A stretch of DNA of 64,000 nucleotides, from NCBI GenBank assembly GCA_013397115.1, contig VWZW01004074.1, forward strand, positions 325,920 through 389,919. The letters run 5' to 3'. Position 1 is the first letter of the stretch, and each line of letters begins with the position of its first letter. This document shows positions 37,601 through 48,490 of this stretch, piece by piece. The notes beneath the pieces were generated by a model. That model searched no databases. It saw only the letters and a program-made list of their open reading frames with translations, and was not told where the DNA came from. The stretch comes from Edolisoma coerulescens. Taxonomy: Eukaryota; Chordata; Aves; Passeriformes; Campephagidae. The position numbers were made by a program, and so were the translations under genes.

Positions 37601-40191
37601 GCTCAATGGGCATTGCCATACTCTTTATACACGCATGCATGGGCAAAGCTAATGAAATGCAGAGAGAACTTGGCTTATTGTATGACCAGTAACAGTATAT
37701 GCAAAAGAAACAGATTTTTAAGAGACTGTTAATTCAGTCCTCTGAGAATTTGTTCCTTCCTTGCACCAAAAAACATATCAGTTCAGTAAAAAATTCAAGC
37801 TTAGGCTTAATTTTGTGTTTATGCTAACGTGCTGCCAGTCCAGTTACAACCAGAAACCCAAATTTCAGATGATACTTTGAGTTCTTCTTAATGATGATCT
37901 TTGCTTCTGTCAAATATGTTCCCACTGTCTCTTGCTGAGGTCAAATATCAGCATAAAAATGCTACAAAAGATAGTTGGATTTTGTTTTGTTGGTTTTTTG
38001 CTTTCCTAGTGAAGAAAATCAAGTACTTTCACTCTTGAAAAATTGCTGAACTTCAAGAGAGAAAGAGAAAAGATGTTGATGAACTAAGAACAAGTGTGAG
38101 AAGTATGATTCAAAGAAGGAAATGCAGGATTAGACTATCTGAAGACCATGAAATAATGCTTAGCAACCAGCTGAGAACTTGCATCCTCCCAGATGTCAAA
38201 ACAAACTGGCCCAGAACAGAAAATTTATTTCCCACATTTCAGCAAATAACATTTTCACCATGCCTGATTTTCAAACTCTGCATTCCCTTCCACAGCAAGT
38301 TTTTAAAAAAGGAGTAACAGCAAAGAGCAAAAATATTACCAAAAAATTGCTTTAAACAAAGAAAAAAAATATAATTTAATATACACTGCATAACAATAAG
38401 GATCTTGAGTAATTTGATCTTTCAGCATAGTTCTAGCATTCTGCTCAGCAGCAATTAACATTGGCCATATGTCTGCAAGACAGAAAGAGCTCTGGAGAGG
38501 ACTGGTATATTTTGCGGACATCCTCGTTGCTTCAGAGCTTGGGATTTAATACTGCGTGCCTCAGTTCTGACCACTGCAAGTTGCAAACCAACTTTCTTTA
38601 TAGAAAATGTTTTACTTGCAATGGGGCTCCCAGAATGTGTTACGTGCAGTACTAAAGGGAGACAGACCCCTTCAAAGTGGTAAACAGTCTGACAGTGGAG
38701 GCACCATCACCATTCTGCTCCCACTGATAATGTATTGACATGCGTAGCTCACTTGAAAGCTGCTCACCTTTTACTCTGGAATTGTTTCTTCTCCAGACAC
38801 GTTGTAAGAAGTTTAGCACAAACAAGCAAAAAGGGATTGACTGGAGGTGGAACCCAAAACGCTCAAAACTACCAGCTACCTTATGTTGCACCCCCTTGCA
38901 ACATTGTACTTCCAAATCAACATGAGGAAGAAACTAATTTGAGAGAGAGCAGGAGTGAAACTGCATCAGCTTCTGATCTCCGGGTTTTGCTGTCTGTAAA
39001 GGCAGATGTGTATCGCTCCAAGAGCTTTGGATCAGAAAGCCTGAGCTTGAAACTCAATTACTTTAAATCCTGCTATTCCAGGGTGATAATTCATAATGCA
39101 TTTCATGTCAGGAAGTGTATTGGTTGCTGTATAGTACTTAAAAAGAAATTTTAAGATCAGAAAAAGATGCAGTGAAGGGCTATTCATACAACTGTCTACT
39201 CTACTTAACCAAATGTGAGACTTGGGAAAACGAAGGGCAGTTAAGACCAGGTTGCTGTTGCCTTATGCTGCAGAATCTTTTCCCATCCTGTTTTGCCTTG
39301 GTACAACTTTACCTGTGTACACAAGGACAGATGCAGGCAAGCAATGTCTCAGAGATGCCTCTACCCTTTGTCCAACCCCATTCTCACCCAGTGCAGCAGC
39401 ACCAAAGCAAATGCCTCTCAAATACGTAGTGTGAAAATTGGTCTGCTCTGATGCAGCCTATCCCACTGCCATGAGCTGGTGGGGCCGAAGCTTGTCATCC
39501 CACCTCACTGACTTTGAGGGCAGGGTTTGGAAGCAGGGCTGCTAGAGTGACCGTGAACAACTGGGTAGTTTTCTTAATGCCAGCTTACAAAAGCTAACAG
39601 GAATCTCCAAGATAGGTCTTCCATTCGGCCTGTAGAGCCACAGTGGATGCTCTCAAACTACTGCACTCGTTAAGCGAGTTAGGATATACCAGGAATAGCC
39701 CCCAAAGGAGAAACCCAGAAGACCATTTAGAACAGGGTTACTGAACATTATGAATTAACCATCAGGGCCTTTCAGAGAGGTGGATGTATCATGTCTGCCT
39801 CTGGCTTGCATTATCCATTTTTCAAGCTAATGGGAACGACAGAGTTCCTCCAGGCAGAGTAATTCAGGACAACACCATACCTTTTTAAAAAATACACTTT
39901 CCCAAATGCTGCAAACATAGCTCAGATATCTGGACAGATCTTGTACCTTCAACGTCAGTAAACTGGAGTGGCCTCCTGAACTTTATTTAAGGGTGCTTTC
40001 CACTTGCAGGTGAGCTGGTCAGGGTTTTTCATGGTATTAGATCAGCATAAGCGTTGGCAGTTCTTTTAAAAAAGATTTTCCTGCTACTAGTTTTAAAACC
40101 TATATCTTCTTTTGCATGATGCAGTAAAATGTCTCATCTTCTCATCCTCACATAAAACTCTCCTGATACCAAAAAGGTTAATTCAATTTCT
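31661..40191. other. Non-coding unique DNA
   Basis: No gene is recognised. An A7T8 bending-prone palindrome lies at 34387-34401. A CTCF-like word CCAGCAGAGG lies at 35393-35402. A C-rich word near 35825 has only three usable runs. The largest open frame, 38735-39154 plus (139 codons), is partly matched by an open frame on the other strand and has no domain I recognise. The DNA is mildly AT-rich throughout, with no long tandem repeat and no recognisable transposon. Confidence 0.65.
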
Positions 40192-40283
40192 ACTGTAACT
40201 GTGAGCTTTTAGTAGAAAGACACTGTAACTGTGAACTTTTAGCAGACAAGACACTGTGTCTGCAGACTTTTAGCAGAGAAGCA
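40192..40283 (+). repeat. Three tandem copies of a 30/31-bp unit
   Basis: Unit 1 is 40192-40221, unit 2 is 40222-40252 and unit 3 is 40253-40283. Each begins ACTGT and contains a CTTTTAG(T/C)AGA-type core followed by an AGAC-like or AGCA ending. Units 1 and 2 differ mainly by one inserted base and a few substitutions; unit 3 is more diverged at its start. The array sits at the left edge of the probable LTR listed next, where tandem enhancer repeats (U3) are commonly found in retroviral LTRs. Confidence 0.85.
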
Positions 40284-40593
40284 AGGCATGCAGAAATTGT
40301 TCTCCAAGTAAGGATGTTAGAAGATAAAGAGGAGACATTTGGCTCAGGAATGCAGCTACAGCCAAAACAAGGACTGAGTTTAGGAACTTGGGGAACATAG
40401 GGAGGGTTTTTATGCTAATGAACAAAGTATAACATGCATGTAGTGACTGTATATTGGCAACATGCTTTTAGAAATCAGGGGACACGTTCGGAGGAGTGAT
40501 CCCCCATGCCTTCCAGGCACTTAAATAAATGATGCCCTCTTCAACATAGAAAAACTAAGGGGTCTTATTCCTGTTTTTGGATATTTGGTAACA
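40194..40593 (+). mobile_element. Probable solo LTR of an endogenous retrovirus
   Basis: The right part has the layout of a retroviral LTR end: a GGGACACGTTCGGAGGAGTG / ATCCCCCATGCC block, an AATAAA polyadenylation signal at 40524-40529, a U5-like stretch with GGGGTCTTATTCCTG, and a terminus GGATATTTGGTAACA ending in CA at 40593. The left end is uncertain; the TG at 40194 is a candidate 5' terminus and would give about 400 bases, a normal LTR length. The flanking pentamers (TCTAC and GCGAC) agree at only three positions, so a target-site duplication is not established. No primer-binding site or internal coding sequence follows, so it would be a solo LTR left by recombination. Class cannot be assigned. 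Confidence 0.55.
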
Positions 40594-40860
40594 GCGACAG
40601 GTAGCTGGTTATTAAGCTATACTTTGTACTTTACATTTTCAGAGTGAACCTGTTTTCAAATCTCTCCATCAATAGCAAGGGAGGGAGTAAGTTTGGTAAT
40701 ACAAGGACTTTCTAGGCTGGCAGTAAATCAGATTTTAGAGACTTCAACAGCAAATAAAGAGATCTCTGACTTGTACAGTAATTTGAATTCATAAAACTCA
40801 CTTGGATATCAAAAAGCCCCTCTCTGTTGGAGGGTTAAATACCAAGCTCACTGCCACAAA
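40594..40860. other. Short non-coding spacer
   Basis: Unique AT-rich sequence between the probable LTR and the next CR1 copy. Nothing recognisable is seen. Confidence 0.6.
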
Positions 40861-41060
40861 TCATAGAATGGTTTGGGTTGGAAGGGACCTGACCTAGTTC
40901 CAACTCTCCTGCCACAGGCAGGGATGCTACCCACTAGAACAGGCTGCTCAGGGTCCCTTCAACCTGGCCTGGAACACTTCCAGGGATGGGGCACCCACAG
41001 CTTCTCTAGGCAACCTGTTCCAATGCCTCACTACACTGAGTAAAGAGCATCTTCCTAATC
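40861..41060 (-). repeat. CR1 LINE 3' end, minus strand
   Basis: Starts with TCATAGAATGGTTTGGGTTG, the reverse complement of the avian CR1 terminus, then GAAGGGACCTGACCTAGTTC, a CTGCCACAGGCAGGGATGCT stretch, CCACTAGAACAGGCTGCTCA, GGGATGGGGCACCCACAGCT, CCTGTTCCAATGCCTCACTA and AAAGAGCATCTTCCTAATC. It is a 200-base, 5'-truncated copy. Its sequence stays close to the same subfamily as the plus-strand copies at 3.9 and 24 kb, so it is comparatively young or well preserved. Confidence 0.95.
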
Positions 41061-43784
41061 AGTGGTATCTGGGAGCAAGGGGCTGGCTGGTTGGTTTTTC
41101 ATGCCTGGAAAGAAGCAAATTCAATCATGTACATTTAGGCATTTTCAGTTTTTTATGAATAAGCTCTGAATTAAAGGCTTATTTGTGATGCAGGCAGAAT
41201 CACACAACAGCTGTCAAAACTAAATTCTTTTCTGCAGGGCGTTCTAAATGTAGCGTGACAACCACATTGACCAACCGGCAAGATTCAGGTGAAAGTCTTG
41301 AGTTTTCAAATCAAAAAGCTCTTTTCCTAATAATTGTGTGGAGTTGTAACATTTTCTACAAAGCCCATTCTGAGATAATCAGAACTTGCCTTTTTAAAGT
41401 TTAAAGATCTCCCTTGCTCTTTGGAAGTCTGTCTGTCTCCTGTGATAGGCATGCCAAACCTTTCAGCAGTGCTAATCTGATCAGAAACACAAGACATGCC
41501 AAACCACAGTGGATGTTCCATATTAAACAATTTCAAAATCACTTTCAGTTTGCTCTCACAAGAGACACTGTAACAACAAAAAGAAAATCCGAAGGCTAAA
41601 ATCAGAATTCATCCCCAGAAAAGGCTACTTCCTTCAGAGATGCATGGTAGACATTCTAGAGAAGACTTTTTTTTAAAACATAGCAAGGATGATAGTTTTG
41701 GGTCAGTGTGAGGAGCTTATTATCTTGCTACTATATATCATTACCTTGCTTACCCTATATATCACTAGCTGGTGTGCTTGCCTATAAAATATTTGGACAT
41801 ACAGTGGATGATCTGTGGGAGTTCATCCAGAAAAAGTCACTTTTCTTTTCTGATTTTACAGGATGATTCTGGAGAAGGCTCATCACATGGCTGGTTTGGG
41901 CCTTGGATCATTTACTGTGTAACACTAAAACAAACTGCTGAGCCTCATTTTCGATCATTTTGCATTCATGTCATTAAAAAAGTGTTTAAGTGTTCCAGAC
42001 GTGTTGCAGAGCAACAGAGCTTCAAGGTTTCTGCTTTTGCCTACCAGAACCAGATGTTCCACCACAGCTCTTCCCAGCAGTGTTGATGGCAGCAGTTTTC
42101 CTGGTGGTACTTCGCTAGTTCTCAGCCTCATTTCAGATCACACACACAGAAACTTCTTTCTCTTGCTCTTTGGCTGTAGAGATTTTTTCCTTCTCTTCCA
42201 ATATTTCTCTCTGCAATGTCTTAATTTGGCAACATATTAAGGGAGATGTCTTAACAAGTCAGTGTGAAGGGGCAGAACTAATTAAATTAACTTATGCAAT
42301 AAGAGGTATCAAAAATTCAAAGGTTGCTTTATTACATGTTTCAGTAGAAGTCAGTTCCAAATTCTACCAGCAATTGGCTAACATTTTCAAACACATGCCC
42401 AGCTGAGTAGTAAGAATCATCATGACCTACCTAATAAGGATTTATGCTGCCCTGACTGGAATGTAACAAATCCCAAACACATGGAGGCCATATACTTGGA
42501 GGGGAGGGATGTGAATTCTTCCAGGCGCATATAAGCCAGAGATGAATCCAAGTGCTAGTGTGCATGTATGAACAAATTTGTCCCACTTTCCCCATTCTGC
42601 CATTGGCAACAATGCCTAGATTATCCAAAACCACAACAAATTACAAAGCAGAAGAATTATGACTCTCTAAGAATCTCTGTGCTGGAAGCAGTACTGCAAA
42701 TCATATTGCTAAAATAAAGAAAGTAGCAAGAAAAAGTAAGATTTTCTTTCTCTACTTTTTTTTTCCTCTGAGAGAGAAGCTTGCTTACTTAATATTATTA
42801 TTAGCCCTGTTTATTATTCATTTCTTGGACCCTATTTATTTTTAACTAGGCAAAAGATCACCAGACCAGGAGAAAGGCTCCATAAATAAGAAGAGCAGGA
42901 GAGAAAAGAGCCCTTTTCGATGTGAAGCTGTTCCTAGGGAGGTATGTGGGTTTGGAATCAGGTTCATGGATGGGCTCCAAAAGCCCTGTGAGTTAGGTTG
43001 TAGGATAAACATATATATCCAAATCAGATGCAGTCTTACTTCTCCCTCATCACTCAAACCCAAACATTGTGTTATGATCTAAAATCCCTGCAAAACATTT
43101 TTACTTCCCTTCGTATTATACCAAGAGAATATCATATCTTCTGGTATCTCTTCACAACAATCACCATGAACAAACCCAAACAAAACAACAACAACACTAC
43201 CACCACCACAAACCCAAGCAAAATAACAACAAAACCCAAACCCAAAAGGACAAATCTAATAGCTTATGAGTAAGCCACAAATTTTTCTTAAATGTTGTGT
43301 TTGCAAGGGGGGACTGAAATTACTGCTTCACAGGTGTCATGTAATACAGGCTCATTTGGGCAGCTTTAGCCTGTCTTCCGCAGTTTGCCTAAAAACCCAG
43401 ATCCCCCATTTGCCTAAAGCCTACTAATTATTAACTGCTAAAGAAGGCAGGTTTTAAAAGAAGTGCATCGGATCTATACTAACATGACCTTTTTCTGGAG
43501 TAACCATTCCAACCAAAGCATCCAGCAGAGCATCCCTTGTGTGGATGTAATTCAGGAGCAGCAGAACTGCTGCATTAGGCAACCGTTCTGAAAGACGCCC
43601 TACAATTGTATAATAGTTACATTGGGTAATTGCATTTGTATTAGGAGATTTTCCTGGCTCCACTAGCCAGAGATGACACCTTTTCCTATCCCTGGCTGAT
43701 ATTGCGGTGTCAACAGAAGTCTGCAACATAAATCCTTTCCTAGAGAGGGAATTGTGATTCTGTAGGAGAGGCCCAGACACTCCA
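41061..43784. other. Non-coding DNA with an A/C-rich low-complexity tract
   Basis: No gene is recognised. A doubled CTATATATCA occurs near 41731-41766. At about 43153-43251 the plus strand is almost wholly A and C (AACAAC, CCACCAC, AAACCCAAA words), which keeps the frame 43028-43273 open as Asn/Thr/Lys/Pro repeats. A short CA run lies near 42138. Other open frames (up to 113 codons) show no domain. Confidence 0.65.
43153..43251. repeat. A/C-rich low-complexity tract
   Basis: Interrupted AAC, ACC and CAAA microrepeats with almost no G or T on the plus strand over about 100 bases. It has the character of a decayed (AAC)n/(CAAA)n microsatellite. Confidence 0.8.
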
Positions 43785-43900
43785 GTGCAGACCATTCTCT
43801 TTCCTTACACCAGTGCAGAAACAGTGCAAGCCCACTAATGTCTTTGGATATGACCCAAATTTACACCTGTGCAAAAGCAGATGACACTTAGCTCTAAATC
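43785..43900 (-). repeat. Possible ancient amniote interspersed repeat remnant
   Basis: On the minus strand the sequence carries paired GGTGTAA words (TTGCACAGGTGTAAATTTGG and CTGCACTGGTGTAAGG) with a TCCAAAGACATTAGTGGGCT segment between them. This order resembles a widespread old reptile and bird repeat (CR1/L3-like 3' region) that has ACACTGGTGTAAATC, then a TTGAAGTCAATGG-like segment, then another GGTGTAA. Divergence is high and I cannot assign a family. Confidence 0.4.
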
Positions 43901-46397
43901 CAATGCCACTGCAGTGTTTGGTACTTGTGACACAGAATGCTGAACTTTCCACTAAGGTTGAGTGGTTTTCAGCTGGATATAAGTTACATCTTCATCTGAA
44001 GATGTGGTGGGGTTTTTTTGCTTAAATTATCCCAGTGTTTAGGATTTTTGCCTCAAGCTAATGAGGACAAATTGTTTTGCAGTTGCCATATGATTTACAA
44101 AAAATGAATTAAAGATTACAAGGGAAATTTGCATCAACATTTGTTTTCACTATCCTGATTTATACCAGCTGCAGACCTGACCTCAAAAACCAACACTGTA
44201 TAAGTCAAACTGCACAACACAATGCCATTTCTCACAGTCCCAAACCCCCTTCTAGCAGCGCTGTATCTCTCTTACTCTCTTGGGAGACTCATCAGTGACA
44301 AAGTTTGGGGTAGATATTAGTTTCTTCTGGTTCTGTGGGCTTCCTACTACTTCTGTCTCATACACACAGCGCTAGTAGGAAAACTGGGCCCTTAAATTCG
44401 TTGGCAGCACTGACAAAACCACTAAGCCACATACCCCTCACACTTTCCAGACTAGCGCAGTAATTCCCAAATTTTTCAGTTGTCACCGCTGTTTAAATTG
44501 TTCTCTCCTTTCCTGGATGGCAGCCAGCATAATACACAATTTCAGGCAGGGTCCATGCAGAAACAATGCTCTGCTTAAGAGCGTGACAGCATTTCATGAA
44601 AGGAAAATAAAAAACAGAAGGAAATGGCTTGTTGCTAATGGCTTAATCCCTTCTGCTTTTTAGCAAATGACATCAATAGCTAAATCCAGGAGTCAGAAGT
44701 CAGAAAGCAAAGCCAAAGAAAACCTGTGAGATTTGCCTTCTGACATGCACACACACTTCATTCAGCTGCCCGGTATGCAGGGCACAGCACCAGAACTAAT
44801 AGCACCATGACCCGAAAAGAGAAGAGAAAGATCCAGAGGGTGAAAGAGAGGGTGTAAGGATAGGAGGGTGAGAGTGGGTGATTAAGGGTACAGAGATACA
44901 CTTTCAACAGTCTGAGCAATTTGCTTTAGCATATGACTGCATTGCCATTGACTTACTTGTGCCTGAGTCACAGAAGGGCTTATTTGTTTTTATCCCTGTT
45001 CTGATTTAGTTAGAGCACCCCATAAAAGACAACGGGATTTGTGAAAATCTCCTGTGGAGATGTACCAATTCAGGTGTGTACAGTCACTCATTAAGGCCAT
45101 GCAAATTGTAAAGCTGGGAAAAAGCCTTTAGAAGATGATTTCCTGGAAGACTGTGAGTTTACTTCCTCTGCCTGAGGATGACTTGGCTCACTCACCACTT
45201 GTAAGTTGGGAAAACTGTTTCTACTATGCAGCTCTAAGTCACCAACAGCTAGGTCTTCAACCAGCACTTTTTACTCAAAACACACTTGTCATCTCAAACC
45301 CCTCTCCCAGACACAAAAAAATTGGGTATTTCTCTCAAAAATCTCAAATGCCATTAATGGCATCACCAAGCAAGTCTAGAATTTGTGGTGAGAATTAGAC
45401 AATTAGGGTAGGAGAGAATCAGAGCTCTGGAATAATGGGGCAGGAAAATGACAACTCTCAACATTGAATTTGGTAAATCAATCAGCATTCATTTAATTAT
45501 TGGGACAAGGGGGGTAAGACACAGTCACCCAAGAGATCCTTTGTAGTCCTGTATTTCAGAAGTGACAGTTTTGTGGTGATTTTAGCTGATTATTTCAGAA
45601 CTAAGTTGCATATACAGTTGAAATATATTAATGATGTCCACTTCTTTATAAGAGGCATGTTTTCCTTGTACATCTTGCTCTAGCATGAGACAGGCAGAGA
45701 CACTGGCTTCACTCCTAAATGACTTTTAAGGGATAGAGGAAGGGAACATTTCTTCAATGTAGGACTCCTGCCAGCAGTTCTGAAAGCTGGAGCAGTTGTC
45801 CTTATGCCTAGCAATACACATACGCAACACCACTTCATTTCACAGTAAGGACCATATGGTCTGTCTAGCGTGAGCTTGAACCACTGCCATTTCATTCTAG
45901 CCTAGCTGTTCTGTAACAACAGAAGAATCTGATTTTCAACCCATCCATTTTGTCAGTAGTGTTGTCTTACACCTATACAGCTCATCACCCAGCTAGAGGC
46001 ACAGATGCAGTCCCCGAACTTTAACTTCGCTCTGCAGCAGCGCAGGAAAAAAATGACCTGCCAGCACTAATCACTGAATGCTTTAGGTTAAAATGTTTCC
46101 AAAAAACCGATACTAGTACGCTCCACGTAATTAATGTTTAGCCATAGGGTGAAATAGTTAACTTGACTCTTCTGATCACCCTCAGGGATCGAGGATTAAG
46201 CATTTTACTGCGTCTGCATAGAAGTCACTGGGAGCAAGAGGTTGTCAGCAATCAGTGAGATGATGCTCCCATGCATCAGATAGGGGCAAGCAAACAAAAC
46301 TGGTGCAAGTATTTACCCAAGAAAATCGCAAGAGTATGACCACGCTAGATAAAACTGAGACAGGCTGTAAACTTAATCACATTTGTTTGTTATTGTA

Positions 46398-46414
46398 ATT
46401 AATAAATAAATAAA
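46398..46414. repeat. (AATA)n microsatellite
   Basis: About four AATA units. Listed for completeness. Confidence 0.8.
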
Positions 46415-46893
46415 TTACTCCTTCAGAGGGGATTTATAAAAGAGCAAAATCTGGTCAAACACATGCTCTTTCTGCTTACGGTTTTAAATCTTTTGTGATG
46501 CTAGCTTGCCAGGCAATTTAAAATAACAGAGCAGCCTTGATGCTATCCCTGTGCAGGGCAAGGAGTTGAATCAATCAGGATCACTAATCACATGAGAAAA
46601 AAACACAGCACAACACTGTAGAAAGAAACAGCTGGCAATAATAAATTTAAATTGTTCTTCATAGAGAGAAAAATGGAAACATGGAGTGATAGACCAACAT
46701 CTTCCTGAATGCACACAGTGCTTGGCTTTGAGCAGGGCATTTGAGGATCTCAAAGGAACAGCATGGTTCAACAAATGCTTGCTAATGAATGCAAGAGTCG
46801 TAAAAGGAAAACTAAATATAAATATAAAAATGCAACTTCAAATTAGCTGGTTCTACAGCTCGTACTGAAGTAGCATCTTCCCAGCCACACTGG

Positions 46894-46918
46894 AAAAAAA
46901 AAAAAAAAAGAAAAAAAA
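46894..46918. repeat. Poly-A tract (A16-G-A8)
   Basis: A near-pure adenine run of 25 bases. CR1 elements do not end in poly-A, and no retroposed gene copy is recognisable upstream, so I read it as a simple repeat and not as a pseudogene tail. Confidence 0.8.
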
Positions 46919-47784
46919 CCCCAGCAAATTAGTTGATGCTGCCATCCTTACTTTATTGTGCATTTTTATCGTGCAAAGCAGATAGGAAACTGGATACTGC
47001 TCTCTTTCTGCAGGATCTGTGCCAGTTAGAAAGCATACTATAGCCAGAATCTGACAATTAATTTAGAATTTGTTTTTGACCACACTGATTGCAATGACAG
47101 AGTGAGGAGCCAGAATATGATGGCTAGAGAAAATACCCTATCATAGGGGCCCAAAGAAGTCAATGTGCATCATTTATCAAAAAATGAAATAATGAATGAT
47201 CCAATTACAGCACACACACCCCTCATTGTAAAAAATAGCTAGTCTCCGAGAGTTGTCTCAGTTAGCAGAGAAATGCATTGCAAGAATCAATAGCAAAAAA
47301 GTTAAAGTAAAAAATAACACCAATTTAGAAATAAAAATAACATTTTAACTGTGACCCATTGCTAAGACTGATTATGAACTGAAGCAGTAAACATCTCTTT
47401 TTTAGGTTTAAATGATACAGTATTTTCATAAAAAACAAGCCACCTCTTGTCCAGCAGGAGTTCTATGAAACGGACTACAGAGAACAGGCAAGGTGGGAGA
47501 TCGGACACAGGCATCCTTCTGTGCTTTTTGGGGCCAACCACACTATGCAATCAGTCATTTCTCAATACTCTTACCACATCACCACACCCCTCACTCTAAA
47601 GTTATTGCCAAGTTTCCTATGAAAATAAGACTTGGCTTTGTGCTCTACATAAACATGGGTCTGTCCACTGCCTCTTAGTAATTCTGGAACCCAGTGGCAA
47701 AGTTTAATGAAATTCAACAAAAGGTAGGGGGTTCCTAAGTATGAAATGCTTAAATCAGTTGTGAAAAGAGACAAAAGAGAGAGG

Positions 47785-48490
47785 ATCACAGAATCACACA
47801 GAAAATCAATTAGGTTGGAAAAGGCCTCTGAGATAATTTAGTCCAACCTATGAGCGAACATAACCGTGTCAAATAGACCATGACACAAAGTGCCATGGCC
47901 AGTCTTTCCTTAAACACCTCCAGGCATGGTGACTCCACCATCTTTCTGTGCATGGGAATGACAGTCCATTCCAATGTCTATTCACCCTTTTAGTGAAGAA
48001 GTTCTTCCTAATGTCCAACCTAAACCTCCCCTGGCATGGCTTAAGTCTATGATAAGGTCACCTCTGAGTCTCCTTTTCTCCAGGCTAAACAACCCCAGCT
48101 CTCTCAGCCACTCCTCATCAGACCTGTGATCCAGCCCCTTCAACACCTTTGTTGTCCTTCTCTGGACTTTCTCCAGCACCTCAATGTCTTTCTTGTAGTG
48201 AGGAATTCTAAACTGGACAGAGTACTCGAAGTGTGGCCTCACCAGTGCCAGATGTAGCTCCACATGGGATGTGGCCAAAGCACAGAACCTGGCAATTGGC
48301 CCTGTTGAACCTTACACTGTTGGTCTCAGCCCATTGATCCAGCCTGTCCAGGTCCCTCTGCAGGGCCTTCCTACCCTCCAGCAGATCAACACTCCTGCCC
48401 AGCTTGGTGTTGTCTGCGAGTTTACTAAGGATAGACTCAGTCCCCTCATCCAGATCATCAATAAAGATATTAAACAGCCCAGCCAGTCCT
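47785..48490 (-). repeat. CR1 LINE with ORF2 remnant, internally deleted, minus strand
   Basis: The 3' terminus lies at 47785 (TCACAGAATCACAC on the plus strand). Reading the minus strand from about 48478 down, codons give LFNIFIDDLDEGTESILSKL, then ADNTKLGRSVDLLEGRKAL and further QRDLDRLDQWAE, which is the reverse-transcriptase palm of CR1 ORF2. The catalytic box, normally FADDTKL, reads LADNTKL (48409-48420), so the second Asp is lost. After ANCQVLCFGH the homology jumps to ALVRPHFEYSVQF and PHYKKDIEVLEKVQRR in another frame (48278-47982), so roughly 60-70 family residues are missing. A second deletion follows RLRGDLI, where the YNYLKGG-type segment is absent. The element is dead. The 98-codon minus-strand frame is part of this remnant and not an independent gene. 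Confidence 0.93.

Larger units (their letters stand above)
43901..47784. other. Non-coding unique DNA with simple repeats
   Basis: No gene is recognised. The stretch contains a purine-rich segment at about 44814-44888 (GAAAAGAGAAGAGAAAG and GAGGGTGAAAGAGAGGG words), an (AATA)n run at 46398-46414, and an A16-G-A8 run at 46894-46918. Words resembling TTGAAGTCAATGGG (near 46222 and 47156) may be further scraps of old amniote repeats but are too short to call. Confidence 0.6.

Noticed and set aside
38735..39154. 139-codon plus-strand open frame
   Set aside because: No recognisable family, and it is overlapped by a reverse-strand frame (38652-38915). The composition looks like translated non-coding DNA.
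46571..46918. Processed pseudogene suggested by the A16-G-A8 run
   Set aside because: No gene-like sequence is recognisable upstream of the run and no flanking duplication is seen.
47982..48278. 98-codon minus-strand frame as a possible gene
   Set aside because: Its residues are the C-terminal part of CR1 ORF2 followed by a frame-broken 3' region, so it is a transposon remnant.
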